64,000 nucleotides of DNA from Vibrio sp. CK2-1 (GCF_021726515.1 NZ_JAKKCJ010000006.1:1-64000); one strand, 5' to 3'. Counted from the stretch's first letter, positions 52,142-61,742 are shown. The notes: generated by a model not told the origin, from the letters alone. Numbers and translations: made by a program.

Positions 52142-53971
52142 TTACTCCCTAATTTGATAATGATAGCCAAGCCATTGCTTGAATTTTTTGACTACATGTA
52201 GGCTATGACGTAGTAGATCGCGCTCACTACGATTGAGGCTTTGAACATCCAATTGATTATGACTATGTTGGCAAATTAGCTGCTGCGACAGTCGCCACTT
52301 GATAAACAGTTTGAGGGCTTCCGATAAATTATCAGCGGTTAAGCTTTCTAAAATATTTTGTTTTTGCAGCTGTTCAATTCGCTCAAAAGTATTGCTGGCG
52401 AGAATTTGATGCTCTAGTGCCAAAGTGCGAATGCCGTGTACGATCGGGAAAATCCCACCTTGTTTAATATCAATGCCTTGCTTACTTTGTTTCACTTGAC
52501 CAAAAAAGGTTAATGGCACCGCAAAGCCTAGTGCCGGACGAGCGAATTCCATCAAGCCGAGACCATTATTGTGCATTAAAGTGTGCAGTTGTTGTTTCAG
52601 TGGTTCGAGTAGGCTTTTATTGCCGGCAATGGCTTGAGCGTCAGAAAAAATCGCCAGCTTCATCACCGAAGATGACGAACTTTCTTTAGCCCATTGTTGT
52701 AGGCATTTTTTCCAATCAAGTTGGCTTTTGACCCATTCAGGGTTGTTGACCATCACTTTACCGGGACAAGGTGGATAACCAAGCCGTTGCAAAGTCTCAC
52801 TGAAACTGTCCATCAAAGGGCCAAATTGATGCCAATGCAGACCATCTTTGATGATTAACGCATTGTCTTGATCGGTTTTGAGAATTTGTTCGCCACGTCC
52901 TTCTGAACCGAGTACCAATAAACAGCAATGATCATGTAAATGCGCTGGCACGATAAGCTCAAAAGCTTTCTCTATGATCTGTTCATTGACCGCTGAAATA
53001 AGCTCCATAATAAATCGAGTACGAATCCCGTTATGTTGCAGGGTGTGCACTAATTCTCGTTGTCGGCTGGCTGCATCGATCAGTTCTTCTAGATTACTGG
53101 CGTTAGCAATTCTCAAGGTTAATACGTGTGAATGGGTCGAAAATGCGCTCAATACTTGGGTGAGATTAAGCATGCCGACAATTTGTTGCCCTTGAGTCAC
53201 AGCAAGGCGTTTGCATTTGTAACGGGTCATCATGATCATGGCATCAAATAAATAATCACCTTCTGGTACATGCAGAACCGGAGAATTCGCCACTTGCTGC
53301 GCCGGGTAATCAAGCGGTTGCTGATCTAGGGCAATCGCGTGCAATAGATCGGTACGAGTAATAATGCCAAATGGCAACTGTGAATCGGTATGTTGCTGAT
53401 TGGTATGTCGGTAAGTGGGTAGGGCAATTAACGCCGCATCACTGCCATGTTGCTGCATTTGTTCGGTGGCTTGTTTTAAATTGGCATCCGCCTCAAGTAT
53501 TAGTGCTGGGGTGTAGATAGCCGCATCAACTTTGGTCAGAATAAATTCAGCTAAATTTTGTTGGTTATGCGCTTGTTCAATTCGTTGTTGGCGAGCGGAT
53601 AAGTTGTTATCAAAATAAGCGGCAAAGTCTTCATTTTCTTTATATAAAGTTAAGAAAATACGTCGAGGAAGTAGGTAGGTAAGGGTATCTTCTAGGGCGG
53701 TATAACGATGCTTTATGTTGCCATCAAGTAGCGATCGCACATCAAACATGTCTTCATGGGCGTAGTGAGCGAACACTTCTCGACCATCATCACTGGTTTC
53801 TTCTACCGCACCTTTAATTAATACATACAGGTTTTCATCACATTTTCCCGGAGTGAGTATGGTGTCGGATTGGCGAAAATAAGCCACATCAAGATTCGAG
53901 CGTAGTTGTGCCTGTTGCTGTTCTGACAAGCGATCAAAGGGTGCTAATGTCATATTAAATTTATCAGGCAT
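52142..53971 (-). CDS. cNMP-binding/CBS-domain protein with DUF294 nucleotidyltransferase-like domain
   Basis: A protein of about 609 residues with four parts: an N-terminal cyclic-nucleotide-binding domain (ending LLPRRIFLTLY), two CBS modules (about 165-290), a DUF294 nucleotidyltransferase-like domain with LVLGSEGRGEQILKTDQDNA, and a C-terminal DUF294 partner domain. Likely a signal-responsive nucleotidyltransferase of unknown target. The start is uncertain: the frame opens at 54130, and MPDKFNMTLAPFDRL at 53971 is chosen because it begins the recognised domain. It forms an operon with the exonuclease gene. Confidence 0.85.
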   Translation of the reverse strand: MPDKFNMTLAPFDRLSEQQQAQLRSNLDVAYFRQSDTILTPGKCDENLYVLIKGAVEETSDDGREVFAHYAHEDMFDVRSLLDGNIKHRYTALEDTLTYLLPRRIFLTLYKENEDFAAYFDNNLSARQQRIEQAHNQQNLAEFILTKVDAAIYTPALILEADANLKQATEQMQQHGSDAALIALPTYRHTNQQHTDSQLPFGIITRTDLLHAIALDQQPLDYPAQQVANSPVLHVPEGDYLFDAMIMMTRYKCKRLAVTQGQQIVGMLNLTQVLSAFSTHSHVLTLRIANASNLEELIDAASRQRELVHTLQHNGIRTRFIMELISAVNEQIIEKAFELIVPAHLHDHCCLLVLGSEGRGEQILKTDQDNALIIKDGLHWHQFGPLMDSFSETLQRLGYPPCPGKVMVNNPEWVKSQLDWKKCLQQWAKESSSSSVMKLAIFSDAQAIAGNKSLLEPLKQQLHTLMHNNGLGLMEFARPALGFAVPLTFFGQVKQSKQGIDIKQGGIFPIVHGIRTLALEHQILASNTFERIEQLQKQNILESLTADNLSEALKLFIKWRLSQQLICQHSHNQLDVQSLNRSERDLLRHSLHVVKKFKQWLGYHYQIRE

Positions 53972-54174
53972 GGCAACCACACTCATACTCATACAAAAAT
54001 GGGAGATTTCAGTGTGGCGATTTTGCTGATGTTTCGCTAGACGACTTTGGTCTATATGCCTTAATTGGAGTATGGGTGACTCGGTATTTTTAACATGACT
54101 GGAATAGTCACCCCGTGGGATTACAGGCATAATGTCGCCTGATTTTTGTATCTCACAAACCCTTGGATGAAATC

Positions 54175-55335
54175 ATGCTCAAGCCCGCGCCTTTTGGCTG
54201 GATATCGCAATACTTTTTCGGCTTCTTTTTTGTTTATGGCGTGTACTTGCCTTTTTGGGGCTTATGGCTTTCACAACAAGGTGTTTCTTCAGCCGATATT
54301 GGGCTGTTAATTGGACTAGGTTTTGCAACTCGCTGTGTGACCAATTTATTACTCACTCCAAGGCTGCATAAAGTCGAGTACTTATTACCGGCTCTGCGCA
54401 TTCTGACGTTTATCTCGTTAATTTTCTGTAGCTTGCACGTACTGACCGGCGGCAATTTCTGGTGGCTGGCGTTAACGACGGTTGGTTTTAATGCCAGCTT
54501 TGGCCCCGGTATGCCGTTGTCCGATGCGGTCGCTAACTATTACAGTAAATTGAAAGTGATTGATTATGGACGTAGCCGACTATGGGGCTCGGTGTCCTTT
54601 ATCGTCGGTTCAACCTTGGTGGGTTATTTAGCCAATGGTTTCGGCGCGGATATGATTGTCTATACGGCGATGGCGGGTTTATTGGTGGCCACGCTGCTTT
54701 CTCTGCGTAATCCAACTCAACTACCTGTGACTCAAGCCGCCGATCAGCATCAAGAACGCCCGAAACTTATTGGGCTAGTCAAGCAATGGCCAGTCGTAAA
54801 ATTCCTGTGCTTGATTGCACTGATTCAAGGTTCTCACGCTGCCTACTACAGTTTTAGTGCTATTCATTGGAAAGAAGTAGGGATTCCCGAGTCGGTGATT
54901 GGCTATTTGTGGAGTTTTTCGGTGGTTTCCGAAGTGTTGTTATTTGCGTTTAGCGCGCGATTATTCGGAGGCTGGTCACTGCGTGCGATGTTTTTGGTGG
55001 CTTCTGTCGCAGCAATTGTCCGTTGGAGTGGTCTGGCGCTGACTCATGATGTTTGGCTGTTGGCGGGTTTACAGACATTGCATGGCCTAACTTTCGCGCA
55101 GACTCACTTTGCCACGATTCGCTATATCCAGCAGTCTGATGACCATCTCATGGTGCCATTGCAAGGTTTGTATAATGCGATCCCGTTAGGCGCATTTGTT
55201 GCCTTGATGACGGCGTTAAGTGGCTGGGGCTATCAAGCGTGGGGCGCGGGTGTTTTTTGGATAATGGCGGCGATGGGCGTGCTGGCTCTACTGATTAAAT
55301 TAGATGCTCCTAAAAGCTTAAAATCATCCGACTGA
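54175..55335 (+). CDS. MFS transporter (HcaT/PucC-like)
   Basis: A 386-residue major-facilitator protein with twelve predicted spans, starting PFGWISQYFFGFFFVYGVYL and containing the FGPGMPLSDAVANYYS and YGRSRLWGSVSFI motifs typical of the 3-phenylpropionate permease-like branch. Substrate unknown. The ATG at 54175 is chosen over a TTG at 54163 because GGATG lies just upstream. It is divergent from the DUF294 gene and precedes the sensor kinase by 125 bases. Confidence 0.82.
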   Translation: MLKPAPFGWISQYFFGFFFVYGVYLPFWGLWLSQQGVSSADIGLLIGLGFATRCVTNLLLTPRLHKVEYLLPALRILTFISLIFCSLHVLTGGNFWWLALTTVGFNASFGPGMPLSDAVANYYSKLKVIDYGRSRLWGSVSFIVGSTLVGYLANGFGADMIVYTAMAGLLVATLLSLRNPTQLPVTQAADQHQERPKLIGLVKQWPVVKFLCLIALIQGSHAAYYSFSAIHWKEVGIPESVIGYLWSFSVVSEVLLFAFSARLFGGWSLRAMFLVASVAAIVRWSGLALTHDVWLLAGLQTLHGLTFAQTHFATIRYIQQSDDHLMVPLQGLYNAIPLGAFVALMTALSGWGYQAWGAGVFWIMAAMGVLALLIKLDAPKSLKSSD

Positions 55336-55460
55336 TTTGATGAGAATTTATAATCCAATAATTTCGCACTGAGCCCACAAATTAAGCGTAAAGCGATTGA
55401 GGGGAAAAGCTCGCCATAGCACAATCGAATCAATATACATGGATGGTAGATTGAGGCGAT

Positions 55461-58400
55461 ATGCAAGGATGGATAGTGATCCCAGTATCACTGGCGTATT
55501 TAGGGATACTGTTTTTAATTGCCTGGTATGGCGATAGGCAAAAAAGCTGGTTATTTCGTTGGCGACCTTGGATCTATAGTTTATCTATTGCGGTCTACTG
55601 TACCTCTTGGACTTTCTACGGCACGGTTGGACAAGCCAGTGCTGACATGTGGTCTTTCTTACCGATTTATCTTGCGCCCATTGTGGTTTTTACTTTGGGC
55701 TGGCGCATTCTCGCGCGTTTAATTCTGATCACCAAGCGTGAACATATCACCTCGATTGCCGATTTTATCGCGGCGCGTTATGGAAAATCGCAAGGACTAG
55801 CCATCACCGTCACTTTAATTGCGGTGATTGGTATCTTGCCTTATATCGCGTTGCAATTACGTGGCATTACCATGGGGCTAGAGTTGGTTGCGCCTAATTT
55901 AATGCAACAACTTGGCTACCAAGATATGCAAGTGTCGTGGTTTGTGGTCGGCGTGTTGGCGGTGTTTACCATGTTGTTTGGTACTCGCCATATCGACAAC
56001 ACCGAGCATCACCGCGGCATTATGATGGCGGTGGCGTTTGAGTCGGTGGTCAAACTATTAGCGTTTTTAGTGGTTGGCGTATTTGTGGTGTATTTGATTT
56101 ATCAAACCCCGGATATCAGTTTAAGCCAATTATCACAACAGTATTATCAAGCGCCGAATATTCCTACCTTAATCATTCACATGCTGCTGACTATGGCGGC
56201 GATCATTTGTTTACCGCGCCAGTTCCACACCACCATAGTGGAAAATGATCAAGCGCGTGATTTGCATGTCGCAAGACGAGTCTTTCCGATCTATTTAGTG
56301 CTGATGGGCTTGTTTGTATTGCCTGTCGCATGGGCCGGCCAATATTTACTAGGTGGTTCAAGCGCAGATGCTTATGTGATTAATCTGCCGTTATCGGTTG
56401 GCGCAGATACCATTGCTTTGCTGGCTTATTTAGGCGGTACTTCAGCGGCCAGTGGCATGGTGATTGTCTCGACCATTGCGCTTACCATTATGGTGTCTAA
56501 TGACCTAGTCTGGCCGATGTTACTGCGTCGAATGAAGTTATCTAAGGCCAAACCCGGGCATATCTCCGGCCTATTGCTCAATGTACGCCGCGCTTTGATT
56601 GCTCTGTTATTAGCTGGGGCATGGGGCTTTTATCAAATACTCGATCACGTACCTTCACTCGCGGTGATTGGCTTATTGTCTTTCGCGGCAATTGCGCAAT
56701 TTGCTCCTGCACTACTTGGTGGTTTGTATTGGCGAAAAGGCAATCGCAAAGGCGTGTATGTCGGGTTAATTCTTGGTTTTGTGGTGTGGCTCGCCACCTT
56801 AATGCTGCAAACCAATATGTTGGCGGGCAGTGAAGAAACTAACTTCCTAGTCTGGTTCCTGACGCCGCCTGAATGGCTACAAAGCTTGAATTTACAGTCT
56901 TCCGATTGGGGAATGGCGCTAAGCCTTGTGGTGAACAGTTTAGCCTACGTTTTTGTTTCCTTAGTGACGCGTTCCAGTTTAAGTGAACGCCTGCAAGCCG
57001 CTTCGTTTGTCGGAACGCCATTTCCAGAAAGTGAAGATGTCAGCTTGTACCAAAGTCGAGTCAGTGTGGCTGAGCTAGAAATGCTGGCTTCACGCTTTGT
57101 TGGTCGTAAGCGAGCACGTAATGCCTTCCAACTTTTTTGGTCACAACAACCAGAAACACTACTACCTCAACAACAAGCTTCTGCGCCATTGATTCGTCAT
57201 ACCGAGCGAGTACTGGCGGGGGTTTTTGGTGCATCTTCCGCCCGTTTAGTGCTGACTTCAGCGCTGCAAGGTCGCAATATGCAGTTGGAAGAAGTGGCGG
57301 CGATAGTCGATGAAGCGTCCGAGCTGTATGACTTTAGCCGAGGTTTATTGCAAGGGGCGATTGAACACGTTAGCCAAGGTATTGCAGTAGTTGATAAACA
57401 ACTGCGGCTGGTGGCGTGGAATCAACGTTATTTGGAGCTATTCGATTTTCCTCCGGGGTTAATTCAGGTTGGGCGACCGATTGCCGATATTATTCGTCAT
57501 AATGCCCAGCAAGGTTTATGTGGGCCGGGCGATCCGGAAATACATGTACGCCGCCGAGTTGAGCATTTAGAGCGTGGCACTCAGCATACATCTTCTCGAA
57601 TCCGTGAAGATGGTCAAGTGATTGAAGTGCAAGGTAACCCAATGCCCGGCGGCGGTTTTGTCATGAGTTTTTCTGATATCACCGCTTTCCGTCGCGCCGA
57701 GCAAGCGTTAAAAGAAGCCAATGAAACTTTGGAAGACCGAGTACAAGAGCGTACCTACGAGTTAGAAAAGCTAAATACTAAACTGGTGAGTGCAACTCGA
57801 GATGCGCAGCAAGCTTCTCAATCGAAAAGTCGACTATTGGCCGCGGTTAGCCATGATTTAATGCAACCACTCAATGCCGCCCGTTTGTTTGCTTCATCGC
57901 TCAGCGAAACTGCCAGTGACGATAATACCAAGCAATTTTCTAATCATATTGAAAGTGCCTTAGGGGCGGCGGAAGATTTAATTGGCGATCTATTGGATAT
58001 TTCTCGCTTAGAATCAGGCAAAGTGCCGACCGATATTCGCTGTTTTGAATTGCGCGAAGTGCTAGATAAATTAGACGCAGAGTTCAGCGTATTAGCGGCA
58101 GAGCAAAATGTTGAATTTGAGCGAGTGCCGACCCAGTTGATTGTTGAATCCGATCCAAAACTACTTAGACGAGTACTGCAAAACCTGCTCACTAATGCGT
58201 TTCGTTATAGTCAGCAAGAAGGGCGTCGAGGCAAAGTTCTGCTTGGTGTAAGGCGCATTAAGGATGATATTCGCATTGAAGTGTGGGATAACGGTATTGG
58301 TATTCCACTGGAAAAACAGGGTGAAATTTTTGATGAATTTACCCGAGTCGATGAAAACCGTGCCGATCAAGGCTTAGGGCTAGGTTTAGCCATCGCTCGC

Positions 58401-58901
58401 GGGATCACCCGATTACTTGGGCATCATTTAGAGCTGCGTTCATGGCCACAACAAGGCACGGTATTTTCAGTGAGCTTGAAGCGCTGTCATCAGTTACCAG
58501 TAGAACCTGTGAAAGCCAAAGTTATCGAGCATGCGCCACTGGCCAATATCAAAGTACTGTGTGTTGATAATGAACCGGATATCTTGTTAGGCATGAAAAC
58601 CTTACTTGAACGTTGGGGCTGTGAAGTGCGTACCGCGCTCGATCTCAAACAAAGCATCAGCGCGTTAGAACACGACTGGAACCCAGAAGTGGTATTTTCT
58701 GATTATCACTTAGATAATGGCCGCACCGGTTTAGAAGTGCTCGATGCGTTAAGAGAACAAATTGGTGATAGCTTTGTTGGGGTAGTGATCAGCGCCGATC
58801 GCTCAGAAGAAGTAAACCAAGTCATTAAAGCGGGTGGCTTCCAATTTTTAACTAAGCCAGTTAAACCGTTGAAGTTAAGAGCCGTGCTGAATCGCTTATA
58901 A
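55461..58901 (+). CDS. crbS: Hybrid sensor histidine kinase CrbS (symporter-like N-terminus)
   Basis: A 1146-residue membrane kinase. An SLC5/sodium-solute-symporter-like domain of about 13 spans occupies residues 1-500. A STAC-type linker follows (about 530-620), then a PAS-like domain (VSQGIAVVDKQLRLVAWNQR near 640), a coiled coil (EANETLEDRVQERTYELEKL), the histidine kinase with H798 in AAVSHDLMQPLNA, an ATPase domain (DNGIGIP, GLGLGLAI), and a receiver domain with phospho-acceptor D1081 (VFSDYHL). CrbS with response regulator CrbR activates acs in Vibrio cholerae. CrbR is not in this window. Confidence 0.85.
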   Translation: MQGWIVIPVSLAYLGILFLIAWYGDRQKSWLFRWRPWIYSLSIAVYCTSWTFYGTVGQASADMWSFLPIYLAPIVVFTLGWRILARLILITKREHITSIADFIAARYGKSQGLAITVTLIAVIGILPYIALQLRGITMGLELVAPNLMQQLGYQDMQVSWFVVGVLAVFTMLFGTRHIDNTEHHRGIMMAVAFESVVKLLAFLVVGVFVVYLIYQTPDISLSQLSQQYYQAPNIPTLIIHMLLTMAAIICLPRQFHTTIVENDQARDLHVARRVFPIYLVLMGLFVLPVAWAGQYLLGGSSADAYVINLPLSVGADTIALLAYLGGTSAASGMVIVSTIALTIMVSNDLVWPMLLRRMKLSKAKPGHISGLLLNVRRALIALLLAGAWGFYQILDHVPSLAVIGLLSFAAIAQFAPALLGGLYWRKGNRKGVYVGLILGFVVWLATLMLQTNMLAGSEETNFLVWFLTPPEWLQSLNLQSSDWGMALSLVVNSLAYVFVSLVTRSSLSERLQAASFVGTPFPESEDVSLYQSRVSVAELEMLASRFVGRKRARNAFQLFWSQQPETLLPQQQASAPLIRHTERVLAGVFGASSARLVLTSALQGRNMQLEEVAAIVDEASELYDFSRGLLQGAIEHVSQGIAVVDKQLRLVAWNQRYLELFDFPPGLIQVGRPIADIIRHNAQQGLCGPGDPEIHVRRRVEHLERGTQHTSSRIREDGQVIEVQGNPMPGGGFVMSFSDITAFRRAEQALKEANETLEDRVQERTYELEKLNTKLVSATRDAQQASQSKSRLLAAVSHDLMQPLNAARLFASSLSETASDDNTKQFSNHIESALGAAEDLIGDLLDISRLESGKVPTDIRCFELREVLDKLDAEFSVLAAEQNVEFERVPTQLIVESDPKLLRRVLQNLLTNAFRYSQQEGRRGKVLLGVRRIKDDIRIEVWDNGIGIPLEKQGEIFDEFTRVDENRADQGLGLGLAIARGITRLLGHHLELRSWPQQGTVFSVSLKRCHQLPVEPVKAKVIEHAPLANIKVLCVDNEPDILLGMKTLLERWGCEVRTALDLKQSISALEHDWNPEVVFSDYHLDNGRTGLEVLDALREQIGDSFVGVVISADRSEEVNQVIKAGGFQFLTKPVKPLKLRAVLNRL

Positions 58902-58977
58902 TGATGAATCGGTTGTAGTGATGAGTAGCTTATAGTAACGGCTTTGTATTAAATGAATAATAAAAGGATGTAGAGTA

Positions 58978-59229
58978 ATGATGGGTGAATATCAAACTAA
59001 GCAAGGCGTGCTAGTTGAAATCTTCCAAGGGCAAGTGCGTATTGCGATGGGCGGTTTAGTGGTGACAGATAAAGTGGAAAACATTCACGCGATCACCATT
59101 AATACTCCAGATGGTGCAGGCAGTTTTTATCTCGCCGTCGATGATTCGAATGCTTTGTTGTTTGTGGAAGATTTAGCTGAGCTTGAAGCGGTTGCGCAAG
59201 TGTTGGGGATAGAGGTAGAGAAGGGGTAA
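58978..59229 (+). CDS. Conserved-looking hypothetical protein (83 residues)
   Basis: An acidic, soluble 83-residue protein (GEYQTKQGVLVEIFQGQVRI at the start, LAELEAVAQVLGIEVEKG at the end, mostly beta strand then a C-terminal helix). No family recognised. It follows crbS by 76 bases on the same strand with GGATGTAGAG before tandem ATG codons (58978 and 58981). It sits between the acetate sensor and the symporter genes, so a link to acetate control is possible but unproven. Confidence 0.65.
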   Translation: MMGEYQTKQGVLVEIFQGQVRIAMGGLVVTDKVENIHAITINTPDGAGSFYLAVDDSNALLFVEDLAELEAVAQVLGIEVEKG

Positions 59230-59238
59230 TAGTCCCTG

Positions 59239-59350
59239 GTTTCTAGTTCCTAGGTGATCGACTCTCGTCGCTCGGGCGCTTTGCTTCTCGTATATCGAAA
59301 AAGCGGTCTGTGGTAGTTGACAGGTTAGCTTATCACATTAAAACTCACTT
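59239..59350. repeat. Dispersed inverted-repeat element, copy 4 (left part)
   Basis: The left arm (59239-59303) reads GATCGACTCTCGTCGCTCGG then GCGCTTTGCTTCTCGTATAT and closely matches 46291-46349. The expected right arm, CGAGCA-type words, appears as the tandem array that follows at 59351. Confidence 0.62.
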
Positions 59351-59427
59351 CGAGCAACGAGCAACGAGCAACGAGCAACGAGCAACGAGCAACGAGCAAC
59401 GAGCAACGAGCAACGAGCAACGAGCAA
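59351..59427. repeat. Tandem heptanucleotide array (CGAGCAA) x 11
   Basis: Eleven perfect copies of CGAGCAA, 77 bases, with no sequence variation. It lies between convergent genes and directly before the symporter terminator. Its unit resembles the ACGAGCA words in the right arms of the dispersed inverted repeats, so it may be an expansion of that arm. Confidence 0.95.
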
Positions 59428-59430
59428 CTA

Positions 59431-59464
59431 AAAAGCCCGAAGAATTATAAACTCTTCGGGCTTT
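59431..59464. terminator. Bidirectional terminator after the symporter gene
   Basis: AAAGCCCGAAGA pairs with TCTTCGGGCTTT around a 10-base loop, with T tracts in both readings. It ends the minus-strand symporter operon and can also stop transcripts from the plus strand. Confidence 0.9.
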
Positions 59465-59493
59465 GTTTATTTTAGGATATTTACCCTAGTTGA

Positions 59494-61197
59494 TTAGTGG
59501 TCGTGAGCTTTGCCTGCGCCTTTCGGGAAGCGGATTGACTCAACCATATCTTGTACATCTTTTGGTACTTCAGCAGTGAACTTGTTCACCACAATCGATA
59601 CTACGAAGTTCAGACACATACCTAGCGTACCGATACCTTCTGGGCTGATGCCGAAGAACCAGTTGTCAGGTGTGCTTGCCGCAGGGTTTACGAACTTGAA
59701 GTAAATGATGTAAGCGGCAGTAAAGGTAATACCTGTCACCATACCGGCAATCGCACCTTCCTTGTTCATCTTCTTATAGAAAATACCTAAGATGATCGCA
59801 GGGAAGAAGGACGCTGCTGCTAAGCCGAAGGCAAAGGCCACCACCTGTGCCACAAAGCCTGGTGGGTTAATCCCTAAGTAACCAGCACCAATTACCGCTA
59901 GTGCTGCGGCCCCCCGAGCAAATAGTAGCTCCTGTTTATCGGTCATATTGGGCTTGAACTCTTTCTTCAATAAATCATGAGAAATTGAGGTCGAGATAAC
60001 CAATAGTAAGCCTGCTGCTGTCGATAGTGCGGCCGCTAGACCACCCGCTGCCAGTAGTGCTACTACCCAGTTAGGTAATTTCGCTAGTTCTGGAGAAGCC
60101 AATACGATGATGTCACGGTTGATGTTCATCTCATTACGCTCATCGCCAGAGTAGAACATTTTGCCATCGCCGTTCTTATCTTCCCACGAAACAAGACCTG
60201 TGCTTTCCCAGTTGTTATACCAGCTTGGGGCATTTTCAACAGCAACACCTTGTTGATCTGGGCCGTTGATAGTCTCAATTAAGTTTACACGAGCAAATGA
60301 TGCCACTGCTGGAGCAGTTGTATAAAGTAGCGAGATGAACAGAAGTGCCCAACCTGCAGAAATACGAGCATCTTTTACTCTAGGTACGGTAAAGAAACGA
60401 ATGATTACGTGTGGTAAACCTGCTGTACCGACCATTAGTGCCGCGGTAATGAAGAAGATATCGACAGTACTTTTCGAACCATCTACATAGGAGTTAAAGC
60501 CTAATTCTTGCGTTAGTCCTTCTAAGCGATCCATTAGGTACACATCAGAGCCTGAAATGGTTGAACCCATACCAATTTGTGGGAACACATGTCCAGTCAT
60601 CATAATTGAAGTGAAAACCGCAGGAACAAGGAAAGCAAAAATCAGTACGCAGAATTGTGCTACCTGAGTATAGGTAATGCCTTTCATGCCACCTAATACC
60701 GCATAGAAGAATACAATCGCCATACCAATGATGATACCGAGATTGATGTCGACTTCTAAGAAGCGCGCAAAAACCACACCTACACCACGCATTTGGCCTG
60801 CCACATAAGTGAACGACACAAAGATGGCACAGAAGATAGCCACTAAGCGTGCAGTACGGGAGTAGTAACGGTCACCGATAAAATCAGGAACCGTGAACTT
60901 GCCGAATTTACGTAAATAAGGGGCTAAACAAAGTGCTAATAATACGTAACCGCCAGTCCAACCCATTAAGTAAACTGAGCCATCGTAGCCGGCAAAAGAA
61001 ATGATACCTGCCATTGAAATGAATGATGCCGCTGACATCCAGTCGGCAGCGGTTGCCATACCGTTAGCAACTGGGTGAACCCCACCACCAGCGACATAGA
61101 ACTCACTGGTTGACCCAGCGCGTGCCCAAATTGCAATGCCGATATACAACGCAAAGGTGATACCGACGAGAATAAACGTCCAAGTTTGAATATCCAT
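59494..61197 (-). CDS. Sodium:solute symporter, VC_2705 type (acetate permease-like)
   Basis: A 567-residue inner-membrane symporter with about 13-14 spans. The family signature GGGVHPVANGMATAADWMSAASF (residues about 37-59, given in register) and a soluble insert near 325-375 (WEDKNGDGKMFYSGDE) identify the VC_2705-like large subunit. Related ActP proteins import acetate and propionate. The small DUF4212 subunit encoded just upstream supports the two-subunit type. Position within the acs-crbS locus points to acetate or a similar carboxylate, by inference. Confidence 0.87.
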   Translation of the reverse strand: MDIQTWTFILVGITFALYIGIAIWARAGSTSEFYVAGGGVHPVANGMATAADWMSAASFISMAGIISFAGYDGSVYLMGWTGGYVLLALCLAPYLRKFGKFTVPDFIGDRYYSRTARLVAIFCAIFVSFTYVAGQMRGVGVVFARFLEVDINLGIIIGMAIVFFYAVLGGMKGITYTQVAQFCVLIFAFLVPAVFTSIMMTGHVFPQIGMGSTISGSDVYLMDRLEGLTQELGFNSYVDGSKSTVDIFFITAALMVGTAGLPHVIIRFFTVPRVKDARISAGWALLFISLLYTTAPAVASFARVNLIETINGPDQQGVAVENAPSWYNNWESTGLVSWEDKNGDGKMFYSGDERNEMNINRDIIVLASPELAKLPNWVVALLAAGGLAAALSTAAGLLLVISTSISHDLLKKEFKPNMTDKQELLFARGAAALAVIGAGYLGINPPGFVAQVVAFAFGLAAASFFPAIILGIFYKKMNKEGAIAGMVTGITFTAAYIIYFKFVNPAASTPDNWFFGISPEGIGTLGMCLNFVVSIVVNKFTAEVPKDVQDMVESIRFPKGAGKAHDH

Positions 61198-61208
61198 ATA
61201 TTAGCCTC

Positions 61209-61475
61209 TTAGTCTTCCTGTACACTGTATTTTTTATCAAGCGCATTCATGCGAGCGACATACACGAAGATCAACACCACGAAGGTATAAATAGACCCTT
61301 GCTGTGCAAACCAAAATCCCAATTTGAATCCTGCAAATTGGATGGTATTAAGTGCATCGACAAATAAAATGCCCGCACAGTAAGACACCACGAACCAAAT
61401 GGTCAGTAGTGTCGCCATAATGCCTAGGTTTTCCTTCCAGTAGGCTTGGGCATGTTTGTCAGATTCAAACGCCAT
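61209..61475 (-). CDS. Symporter small subunit (DUF4212)
   Basis: An 88-residue membrane protein with two spans. The motifs AYWKENLGIMATLLTIWFVVS (in parts) and GFWFAQQGSIYTFVVLIFVY identify the DUF4212 sodium:solute symporter small subunit. The ATG at 61475 has GGAG seven bases upstream; the ATG at 61481 is too close to it. It precedes the large subunit by 11 bases, so both are one operon. Confidence 0.87.
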   Translation of the reverse strand: MAFESDKHAQAYWKENLGIMATLLTIWFVVSYCAGILFVDALNTIQFAGFKLGFWFAQQGSIYTFVVLIFVYVARMNALDKKYSVQED

Positions 61476-61659
61476 GGCCATTCTCCTTTGTTTTACGTAA
61501 TTATGTTCACTGAATTCAGAGTGAACTCTTTTGTTAATAAAACGTTACGAGAAAACAATAGCAGTTGGAGCCGAATGGGGCTTTTCAACTTTAGTCGGGC
61601 AGGAATAGTGGAAAATTAAGACCTTAGCGGCTTTTTTGTGAGATGGGTTGGAATAATTT

Positions 61660-61722
61660 AGCCTAGCTCTGGGTTAGGGCTAGGCTAAGGTCTAATAAGG
61701 TTAGGCTAAGGTCTAATAAGGA
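61660..61722. repeat. Short hairpin and 21-base direct repeat
   Basis: TAGCCTAGCTCT and AGGGCTAGGCTA form a 12-base stem with one mismatch. The 20-base word TAGGCTAAGGTCTAATAAGG then occurs twice (61682-61701 and 61703-61722) with a 21-base period. Its CTAAGGTC core is also the inverse of GACCTTAG at 61620-61627. No T tract follows, so it is not a standard terminator. The rest of 61482-61742 shows only the DUF4212 leader. Confidence 0.75.
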
Positions 61723-61742
61723 AATTTCAGCAGGAAGCTAAC

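Noticed and set aside
59351..59427. Possible CRISPR array
   Set aside because: The unit is 7 bases with no spacers and there are no cas genes in the window. It is a simple tandem repeat.
59494..61475. Naming the symporter pair actP-yjcH
   Set aside because: The small subunit is of the DUF4212 type, not DUF485, and the large one has the VC_2705-like insert. A neutral name is safer although acetate is a likely substrate.
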